Below, one piece after another: positions 36,676 through 48,600 of a stretch of 64,000 nucleotides of DNA. The notes beneath the pieces are model-generated. The model was not told the DNA's origin. It saw only the letters and a list, made by a program, of their open reading frames with translations, and ran no database searches. The DNA comes from a virus: positions 1 to 64,000 of the IMG/VR virus record IMGVR_UViG_3300042691_020932. One strand, 5' to 3'. Each line of letters begins with the position of its first letter. Positions within the stretch are counted from its first letter, which is position 1. The position numbers and the translations under genes were made by a program.

Positions 36676-36683
36676 TATTTATG
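36676..36683 (-). promoter_or_regulatory. Late promoter (CATAAATA) of the fibre-like gene
   Basis: Minus-strand CATAAATA 22 bases upstream of the ATG at 36653, directly after the stop of the giant gene. Confidence 0.7.
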
Positions 36684-36685
36684 AG

Positions 36686-39600
36686 TTAATTGTAGTCATT
36701 ATATTTCAATGGATTAAATCTAATAACAGATGCGGAAGTGCTAATTCCACCAATTCCATAAGAGTTAAATTCATTTGGCGATGTTCGATTAAGATTGGAA
36801 ATTTTTCCCCATGTAAAATTACCACCATAGTAAACAGTATTGTATGGAATTAGTGAAGATGTGTCGAAATAATCAAAAGTATAACTAGTAGAGTCAAAAG
36901 TGATTGCAGGAGATCCGAATCCAATAGTGCTAAGTCCGACAGATGAATCGTCATCAGATTTTGTAACTACTCTTTTAACAGAAGTTGTTCCAATTCCAAC
37001 TATTTCAGAAGTAATAGTTTGTATATTACTTACTTGATATATTCCATCAATGTATTGTGTAGAAACTCCAATTACTGAGTCATCATTTCTATAATTTGTA
37101 TAAGTTTCTGTTGTTAGACTTACATTTGAATTTTGTATGACAAAATAATCTCCAATTTCTATCTGACTAATTGTGACGGCAGTTCCAACAATATCCTCAT
37201 CTCTTAGTATAGAATTATTTGGAATATGGAAATCGAATATTTTATATTTACTAATACCAATCATAGTTTTTCCATATCCAACCACAGCTCCAAAATCACC
37301 AGAATAACTAATATTATCAATTACTTCAGACTTGGGTGTTGGTGGTTCAACTAAAACAACAGGAGAACTCAACGTTGTATATCCAGACCCTACAAAATCT
37401 ATATTAATTGATGAGACTGTACCTGCAACAGAAACATTTGTTGTCGCTCTTGCTGCATACTCGCTTCCAAATCCTATTGGATTTTGAATGGTAATTGAAG
37501 GTGGGTTTATTGGATCATATCCAATACCACCATCAGTAATTAATATCGAAGAAACAATGCCCGCAGAAGAAATAATTGCTGTTACTGATGCCGAAACAAT
37601 CACATCTTGAGATGCGACCAATATCTTATTTTGGGGTTCTTGTGCTACAAGATATTCTTTTTTGCTGTCAAAAAATGTCTTTACACTTTCAACGTATATT
37701 TCAGTAGAACCAACACTAACACTTTGAATTATATTTGTTGTTGGTTGAATAATTGGTTCATTTATAATTCTATCTTTTGTGAATAATTTATTGTCAATAA
37801 ACAAATCATCTGTCTGTCGATATAAATTAATAGTTCTTAACAGCGATTGATTCTGTGATATTCCTGGACCTGGATAATTATTGGTATTAACTGAGTCAAC
37901 AGAGTTTATTCTAGTTATTATTCTATCATTTTGACTTAAAGCGGGAGATTCATTCGTTATTCTTACAAAATCTCCAATCTTAATTTTTTGTTGTGGAGTT
38001 ACATTTGCAATATCAACACTCGATGTTCCTTGATAGAAAATAATTCTGCAAGTATCTCCATACTTTGGAGCCTCAGTGAATAGTATTGTACTTCCTCCAT
38101 CAAATATGTAACTTCTATTTGGAACTTGTAAGATGTCATTTAAAAATACTAACAATGTTGCCTGAACTTCAATCAACGATCCGAGTCTTGATTTTATGGA
38201 AACAGCAGATTCGTTATACGTTAATGGGAATAAAGTTCTAATTCCATCAAACAAATCATCTAGAGGATCGAAAATTTGTAAGTCACCAAAGAACAATCCT
38301 GAGAATGTGTCGGATGTTGTTCTATCAATTTCTAAAGAAAACTCTGAGAAAGTTAAACTATTATCTGTTGGTATACCGACAATTCCACCAATATCAACTG
38401 TCAATACTTCCCCTTGTCCGTATCCATATCCAAAGTTTTTAATATCAAAGTTAATTACACTTGATCCGTTGCCGACAACAATATCAACTTTTGCACCAGT
38501 TCCAAATCCAGTTGAAGATGATTGGCTATAAACTAATGGAATATTTGAATATGGTAGAGGATTATCAAAGACAACTTTTGGTGGATTTGATCTTGTATAT
38601 CCAATACCAGGATTAGTGACAGCAACACTTACAATTCTTCCATTACTTACTGCAGCTGTTCCAATGAATTGAATATTCGGAGTACCAGTTGATGAAGTAT
38701 AAACTCCAACATTGACAAAAGTTTGAATTCCTGCTCTATATCCAGAACCGCTATTTCCAATACTAATCGAAGATATTGTACCTGCAGCAGAAACTATCGC
38801 AGTTCCACCTGCAGCAACCAGAGGTTGATATCCAAATCCACCTGTTGAAGCAACCGATACAATTATTCCACCTTTAGGAACATTTGTTGAATTGATGTCA
38901 TAAGATGAAGTTGGAGTAGATCCTGTAAATGTTATTGTTGTAATTCCCGCACTTTCTTCAAGTAAATAATCTCCAATAATTGTTTTAGGTATAGTTAATC
39001 TCTGTGGACTTTGTGCTACCTGATTGATTAATAAAATTCCATTGCTAGTAACAATTCCTGATAGATTATTTTTATTTGATTTTAAGATAAAATCTGTTTT
39101 AATACCATTGAAAGAATCTGAAATATCATCGAGAATGTAATTTGTAGAATATGCTTCACTTGCAGTATTTTTAAATCCGGATCTTAAAAAGATTCTTCCA
39201 CTAAAAGTAGAATGAGTTGTTATTCCAGTCCAATCAGTTTCATTATTTGCTGATGTCGGAACTGGTGTTGGTCCATATGGTGGATTAATAAAGTTGATCT
39301 TGTTATTTGTTATGTTATAAGATCCAAAAAGTTTTGTAACCAAAGAGTTCTGGGAGTGTGTTGATATACCAGTACCCATCCAGGATCTATCAACCAAAAT
39401 TGAGTTTGTTTGGCCGTATCCAACACTCCTAACCTTCATTATTTCGTCATCAATCTTCAGAAGATCACCACCAAAAATAGAAGTTATTCCGGATAGACGA
39501 ACAACGTCGTCAGATATTAATAACGGTGCTGCAAGAGTTGAAGTGACCGCTGTAGAAACAATAGGAGATTGGATAACATTGTCAATTGTTATCAATGATT

Positions 39601-42600
39601 TTGAATTTTGATTTGTAGATGTTAATTTGTGTATAGAACCTATTCCAACTGATGTAATATTTAAAACTTGAGGGACTTCTTTTAGAGCATTCTGAGCCGT
39701 AGAAGCAAGTTTAATTGTCGAATCGTTTATTTTAACAACGTATAAATTAGAATGTAACTTATCAGTAACTCCAATTCCAGCAAAAGAAGTTTCTGCAATT
39801 CCTATTGGACGGGCAAGTTCCCCTTCATAACTATAGGTTACTCTTTCTCCAGTGACAAAGAAATGATTTGGTAGTCTGATGGTGCTATCTGTTATATTAA
39901 CAATACTTGGATTGTTTCCATCAAATGTTCTTTGGAATATCGGAAGTTGTTTATATAGTAGATCAAATTCTCTCCTAACTTCGGATGAAGTAGAATTATA
40001 AATTGCATTCCCAGTTTCAACTGAACCACTAAGTAAATCTATTCTAGAAGCGCCTGGATCTGTTATTCCAACTCCTAAAATATTTTCAAATACTCTAACT
40101 TCCAATTCAGTATTTTGAATTGGAATAAAGCAAAGTTGAACATTATCTCCAGTAATTTTTGCACTAACTTCACCGAGATTTAAATCTGTATAAATTTTTC
40201 CAAACTCCAGTATGTTTGCATCCACATTTGTGCTTGCAACAACAACTTCAGACATTTGATGTCTATTGTTTACTTTATCGGAAATAGAAATAATATAATA
40301 TGAAGAATTAAAGTCTCTCTTATCGTATTCGCAAATTACATTTTCTCCAGGAATTGCAGTTGCTCCTACTGATACATAATTAGACTTTAATCTATTTGTA
40401 GATACATTCAAATAACCGGAATTAATAGAGGTAGAGTCATTTGCTAATGAATATACGACAGAATTGACGGTGCATGAAGTGTTAAACCCTACATTTGGGG
40501 TAAAACTTATATTTAAGGTAGATCCAGAAAGATAAGCTCCATAAGTTCCAAAACCTGATGAAGATGATGTTATATTGTTATTAAAAGATCCATATTCTAA
40601 AAACACAACATCTGTTCCATCATGAATGACACTTATTTCATTATATTCATAGAATGTATTATTATCTGAAGAAATTTGTACTAAAATTTTTGATGCTCGA
40701 TAAGATGATGCAATAGAAACTATATTAGTCGCATTTGTATCATTTTCTGAAATTGTATAATTTGAGGTTTTAATCTCAACAATATTACCTAAGAAAATAG
40801 TTGATATTCCAGATGCATCATTCTCTAAATCATATGAAATATAATTTATGTTGAAATTATTTGTTTTATATTGGTTTGGATAAAATAGGAGATTAGCTTC
40901 GTTTCCAATGAAAGATACATCAAATGACCCCAAATCTCCAACAGTTTCTACCCTAGCATATTGGTTTATATGAGCGTAATTGCCATCATGTAATATAGTT
41001 ACCAAAGAGATTTGTTTCTCGCTAGAAAATCTTCTATCAAAAACATCAATAATATATTTTTTACTTCTATTAGTATTTCTCTTGAAACTATTAACTGCCA
41101 CAGATCTTGAAGATCTCTCTTCACTATTAAATTGATTGCTTATATCATCAACAATTAATACTCTATTGTTTAAAACTTGTGTATAATTGGATACTTCAGT
41201 ATTTTGGAATATAATTTCGTTAGATAAAATTTCGGAATCTATAGTTATTGTTTTTTCTTTTACAAAATCAAAATCATTAACACAATTGAATCCAACAACT
41301 TGGGGAGAAAATGACTCTACATCAATTTCGCCAAAGTCTTGTGTGGTAGATATTCCAGTGAAACTATCAATTCCGGACTCAACAACTAAATCGCCAAATT
41401 TTTTAAATCCTAAAGTATGATTTTGTGAAGTAACTACTTCATCCCATTTATTATACTCTACTTTCGATTTAATAGAGTACGAGAAGAACTGATAATAATC
41501 ACTATCATGAATTTTTTGATAATCATTATTTAAAAATCCACTTTGAGTTTGAAATCCCTTTTTAACTATTGAATTTGATGATACTGAATAGTCTGCCTCA
41601 TATTTTTCTACAGACAATATAATTGCATGAGTATTTGATGAAGAACCTCTTATTGTTTCTCCAACAATGAAAGTTTCATCGCTAAAAATTTTTAATGATT
41701 TTGAAATAGAATCCCACTCATCAACAATTCCTATAGAATTTTTAGATTTTACTTCTTCTTTGTTGAAAAAGTTATTATATAGTAGATCCGCTTCAAATAT
41801 TGGGAAAAACTTTTTGGGAACTATTTTTGCCGATAAATTTTGATTTACAAAAACTCCTGGATTTTCATTGCCATTTAAATATTCTGATAAATTATAAGTT
41901 ACGTATGGATATCCTCCAATATTAACATTTGCAGAGGTTAGGGAGAATAAACTATATCCGTAAGATGATGAATTGTATCCTCTAAGAGTAGTTCCAATCC
42001 CAACACTTGTTCCTTCAATTAAAACCTCATCTCCGACAGAAAATGGAAAATCTTCAGAATTTGAGTATGTACTAGCTAATGAAACGATTACATCTTTAGT
42101 TGCTGGATTAAAAGTGATTGAATTAATTCCTATTCCATTAGAATTATTAATTGGGAGAATTATTGGTTGTTGGTCGCTTAGTTTTGCAGTGTCTCTTATG
42201 ACAGTAACTACCCTATCACCCAAATCGAAAGTTAAATCAACATCATCAATAACTTCATTTCTAGTGGAGTCTATTAGTATTAAGTCTGGTGCTATGTTAT
42301 AATTCTTTCCTACAGATGTTATTCCAATTCTGTTGATAGAAAGTAAAGGATCTACTCTTACAATATACGGTAGTTTGATAGTTGGTCTTATAGTATTATC
42401 TGCAGAATACTCAAAACCAATGTCTTCAATCTCCGTTGCAACAATTTTACCAACACTTGATGATTTCGGAACTACTAAAGCAAATTTACCTTCGGATGAT
42501 GCAATTGATGTGATCTTAGGTAAAAACTTATATTGATTTCCGCCCGAAATAAATTTAAAGTTATCAATCTCACCATCAGCGAAGAATGAATCTGTTGTGT

Positions 42601-45600
42601 ATGATAATTTAGCTTCAGATGACAAATATGAAACTCTTTCTGGTTTATCCTTTGTATTATATGAGAAAGTTGTTGATGTAATTCCAGAAATTAAATGACT
42701 TCCAGAATAAACACTATCTTTGATCTCTATTTTATTATTTTCTATAATATCTTCAAAGTCTCTGATTATTTCATTATTTTCTGCATAGTTTGTATTTGTA
42801 TTAATTGGTTCTAATCCATAATACAGAACTTTTGGTAAAGTATTGGAGACAGATAAAGTAACTTTAGCATCTGTAGTTATACCAACAGTTCCTGATTTTA
42901 CAATCTCAAATGAATTTTGAACTCCAGATGATTCGATAGTGTTTTTTAATTTTTGATCTGTATATAATTTAAAATCAAAAGATGGATATGGAATGGAATT
43001 TATAAGATGACTCAAAGAACTATCTGATAAATCAAAAATAACACTTTGATTTCTGAATACTTCAATTTTTGGATTTATTAATGATAGAGTACCGTTTCCA
43101 GTACTAGTTAAATTTATGTAATTTGGTTCTGATAGTGTAGTTTCATGGTATGTCGTTGTTAGTTTAATTTTATTTTCATCGATAACTAAAATGAAATATA
43201 TTTGGTTGTTTTCTAGCCCACCAACTGGAGAATTTGATGTGTAAATTGCCTTTTGCCCCGTTTTATATCCATGAGAAACTATGGTAATAGTATCCTTAAT
43301 TGTGTCAACATCTGATGTAAGAAAATCTTTTGGATTGACTACCATCCTACGATGGTAACCATTATATTTGATAGCGTAATTTACACTCAATTGGGAAAGG
43401 GTCAGCATTGTAACTCTATCATTCACCTGAAGACCATGAGAAGATGCTGTAGATACAGTAACTAAGTTTTTGTCAACTTTTCCTACAATTATATCTTTAT
43501 AATCGGTTTTAAAACTATGTACGACTCCGGTGCCAATACCAGTAAAGAATAAAGTATTTGTAAATATTTCGGTGTTTATTCCTACAAAATTTCCAGCAGA
43601 ACCAATTCCAATAGGATTCGTTGCAATTCCGATTAAATTATTTTTTGTTACGGCTGCATAAACTATTTGGTTATTTAATAATTCAAAAGATGATTGTCCG
43701 TCAGTTGATACTGAAATTGATGTTCCACCATTATTTGAATAGATTAAAGAATCTCCTGTGAGTAAATTATGATCTGGTAAGAAAATTGATTTAGTTGGAA
43801 TAAACAAAGTTGTTCTTCCGAATCCAGGATTGGAAAAAACTAAAGTGTGTCCTATACCAATTCCATTTATAGTTCCGAGACCAACAGAATCTGATGGATT
43901 AAAGTAAATTTCTTGATTTAAAGATCTACTGTATATTGATGTGATTACTCCTGAAGTAATTTCAAATTTTCTAGATCTTTGCGATAGCAGTGAAGATATT
44001 GAATGGGATGACCCAACAGTATTTTCATAACCTCTAACAACTCTTATTCTTTTTAGTTCTGGTTCAATATTTAAAACTTTTACTTTTTCCGTTTCAATTT
44101 CTAAAATATCATTTTCCCTTATATAAGGATATCCTAAAAATCCAGCAACTTCAAAATAAGTAACAATACCAGTTGATGTTATTGAATCTGCTGCAGAAAC
44201 TAAAACTAAAGTATCAGTTCTTACACCAACTCTGTATGATCCATTTAAACCACTTCCAAATGTACTTATCCCACTGACATTTATTATGTCAAAATCTGAA
44301 AGATTGTGTGGAGAATAAGAAAAACCTATGAATGTATTGCCTCCAAAGTTACTTGGATAAAATTCTACATTTAAAATGGAGGTTGTGCTCGAAGAAACTT
44401 GATTTACGACTTTGCCCTTTAATTGAGAAACTTCAAATGATGCTTCTTGTCCTCCAGTTCCTTGATTATTGAAGATAATACGATCTCCAATTTTATAATT
44501 TTTTCCAGAAGAAGTTATTCCAACAGAGTCAATAAAACCAACACTAGTTTTTTTAACTATTGAATTTTGCGATTTTATTTTTTCTGGTTGAGTTAAGAAG
44601 TAATAACCACTTCTATTATTTTGTAATTTGTAAGGTTTTGTATTTCTAAAAAATTCCGTTTTATTTAAATCTACCTCATCTTGATTTGAGGTAAGTTTAA
44701 AATTATAATCTATAGGGATAGATTTAAATTTATTACCTATTAAATATGGAAATACTGGTTTTCTATAATTTCTAAATGATCCAGATTGTTCGTTATTATT
44801 TGTATCTATTGTTGCAAAGTATGCATAAGTTCCTTTTGGATATTCTGGAGTAACTCCAAATCTACCATTAAACTCATCAAGATCTCCAGAATTTGTATAT
44901 TCGTAATCTTCAACAAAAAATCCTGCTGAATACGTAGATGTACTTGGTCTCTCAGATTTTAAAGATAATGTATATCCAGACTTTAAGAGTTTTATTGGTC
45001 CTCCACTAGAGGTTGAGTGTCCATATGGACCATAAATTGGATTACCATCATAAGCCCACCCAATTATTGGAGAATGTGTGTTTGAAAGTAATTCTACACC
45101 AGCATCTAATCTAAGATCTGGAGTGAAAATTTCGGTATCGTTAAGATTTGATATTCTACCCAGTATCCTTCTTAGATATCTTGGAGCATATGCATGAGTA
45201 TATGCTAATCCATACTTAGAACCAATCTCTGGGTGAATAATACCATCATCATCGGAAATTATATTATCTGTAAGATTTTTTTGTACTAAATTAATTTTCC
45301 AAGTCTTTGGAACAGATTGGAATGCTGCCCCAGACCCAGATGGAATAACATTAATCGCAGTGGTTGCAGTTGTAAATCCTTGTCCCCCATTAATTACTTT
45401 AATTTCTGAGATAGAACCATTAGAAATAACAGGAGATAATATCGCACCAAAACCTTTACCAACAATTTCTAAAGATGGTGGAGAATTGTACTCAGAACCA
45501 CCCTTAATGATTATTACTTGGGATATTTTATCTCCAGAAACAATTGGCAATAGTTGTGCATTTTTTCCAGTTTTTAATGTAAATGTTGCTTGTCTGTTGA

Positions 45601-48600
45601 AATTTAATATATCTTCAGAACCATACCCAAATCCTCCAGTTTCTATGAATACTGATTTAATTTCTCCACGCACAATTGGTTGAACAATTGCGTTAAAATT
45701 TTGATTTGTTCTTGAAGATACCCCTATTATTCCATCTAATTTTACTGTAATTGGTTCATAATTGAAATTGTGAATTCCAGATCCTTTTGTTTTGAAATTT
45801 ACAAATTGTTTTGTTTTATAATAAAAATCTTGCGTAGTAGTTACACCGACAACAGCAGAACCAATACCAACTGTTAATGCAGTACCGACCCTAGATAATT
45901 TAAAATAATTTTCATCGATTGATGTTACGTAATAAGATTTTCCTGAAGATAAACCAACTATTTCTTGTCCCGTTGTTGAATATACTACAATTTCGCCTGT
46001 CTTATAATTATGATTTGGTGCAAAAACTGAATTAGAACTAGTGCTAATTCCTGATGGAAATACAGAAATTTTTCTATTTCGGTATCCTTTTCCAGGATTT
46101 GTAATTTTAATTGAACTTACTTTCTTTTTTATTATTTGTGAAGAAAAGTTGTGTATTCCCACACCATAAGAAGTTAAGTCCACGGTGTTAATACCAACAA
46201 GAGCATCTTCATATGTCTTATGAAGTGTTATTGTATTTGAATCAATTACATAAGTATAATAAGTAGAATCTGTTGATAATCCACCAATAGATTGCTGACC
46301 CTTTGTTTTATAAATAATGCCTTCAGCATCTCTAAATTTATGATACGTTGTGAACCCTATAGTATTATTTGCTAGATTTACAAGTCCAATCGATTCAGTA
46401 GAGTTAAAAGAAACTGTATGTTCGACTGGGAATAAATCTACTTCTGCTATTGCACCACTTCCACTTCCGCCTGTTATAGAAACAGTTGGAGGTTTTAAAT
46501 AATCAAAACCGCCATCTATGACAACAATATTTTCAAATAAACCTTCAACTTCACAATATGCACTAGCGCCAGTGCCTACAGAATCTGATATTGAAAGAAC
46601 TGGTGGTGTGATTACATCATAATCCTCCCCAGAAGCTAAAACATTTATCTTTTCTAATGGACCATAAAAAACAGTGTCATCTGATTTATAATTTAAAATT
46701 TCTACACCGTTTGCAAGTATGCCAATAGTTCCCGTTTTAGTTTCATTTACTTCAGATACTTCTTGTGGTTTTTTTAATTTTTTTACTAATTTTTGAGACT
46801 GCAAGTACTTATTTGCCTGATCTGACATAACAATCTCATTATCCGTTACAGTCCCTGTAAGAGATATGTAAATATTTTTATATAAATTTTCTCTACTTCT
46901 AGATAATTTTATAGTAGATGAGTCAACTTTTTTTACAAAATAAATTCCTTCTGATATATTCAGTGAATTTTCTGTGGATTTTGGTTTATAAAAGATGGAA
47001 TCTCCCGTTAAAAAGTTGTGCTGCCCTACATTGATATTTTCAGAATAGTCAAAAGTTCCACTAAAAGTTACTGATCTTTTTTTAGTTTCTAGTTGAGAAT
47101 TGAAATAATTAGGTATCGATGAAGATGTTACGAGATAATTTCCTAAATTATCAACGTAAACATTCTGAACATTTGCAGTATAAACACTTGCTTCGGGAAA
47201 ATTTTGAAATTTTCCTTTTGATAAAACCCTATGAACCCAATCTTTCTTAGTCGTATCTATTTCGCCCTGACCACTTATATTAAATGATTTTGGATTCGAA
47301 ATTGATATTATGGTAGACTCAATTTTTGTACCATCTGTCAAAAATACTGAGATCCTATCTCCAATATGAAAATCGTTAGCATCAAAGGTCTTTACTTGAT
47401 ACGTGAAATTCTGAGTATCAATCAAAACTAAAGAATCTATCTGATATCTTGTTGCAACGTTAAACATCCAATTGTTTGCAACAATATCTTCACTATATTT
47501 TCCTAGCGTCTTAATTTTTATATTATTTCCTTCAGAAAAAAGTTTTGTATCAGAACCTAGATTAATATCAGATAAAACACCAGTAACTCTAACTTTTACG
47601 ATATTATTTGTTCCTATTCCAGAATATGCATAAGCATAAGAGTCAATTCTAATGTCTTGAGTCTGTGGAATAACTTGTGAAATTCCAGAGCATTCATAAA
47701 ATTGAGTATATGATTTTGATTTATAACTTATGGAAATGGAAGTTCCGTTATTCAAATCTGCAATTAAAGTTCCTGAATTTGGAAATCCTAGTGTGGAATC
47801 AACATCTATAACACTAGAACCAATTGAAACTGGGGTAATAGTTTTTGTGATTGGATGTATAGAAAATTCTCCGGAATTACTATTACTTTCATTTGGATTA
47901 TAATCTAGACTAAGAACATAATATTCTTTTTCTCCTCTAATAATTCTTTCAACATTGTTTATAGAACCAAATGCTTTTTGAAAAAAGTCAGTTTTGTCTT
48001 GGAATAAAGTTCTATTTACAATTTTTTCAGGATCTCCCTCAATAGCTTCAACGACTAAATCTTTTACAATCCGATATTGAGCATTTGATGGGATTAGTAA
48101 ATAATCGCGAGGTTTAATTACCTCAATCTCATCTCCATATAATGCTTTGAATAAAATTTTAAAAGATTGATCTGTACCTTTAGATGAATAAAAATCCTTT
48201 GACTGCTTAATAAATATATCCTGATTTAAATCAGAATAGAGTTTTCTATCCTCAAAACCAGGAGCAAACTGTTTTTTTATTTTTATAAAAAATTCTTTTA
48301 AAAATAAAATGCTAAGGTTAGTAACTGTTGAGCCTTCAAGATGTTCGTTAATTTGCGATGTAGAAAATACTAAATGATCTTTGCGACTTGGATTTTCATA
48401 CGAGGTTACTCCACTAAAGCCTCTTACACAACCATTAAAAGATGTATTTGTCTTTGATGTATATGTGATAATTTCATTATCAATCTGGATAAGTCCATAA
48501 GAATTGGGAAATCCTCCGGTAGATACTACATTAATAGTATCATCTGTTAAAGAAATACTAGATGTAGTTTTTGTCGAACTAGTTAATTTAGTTAAGTTAT

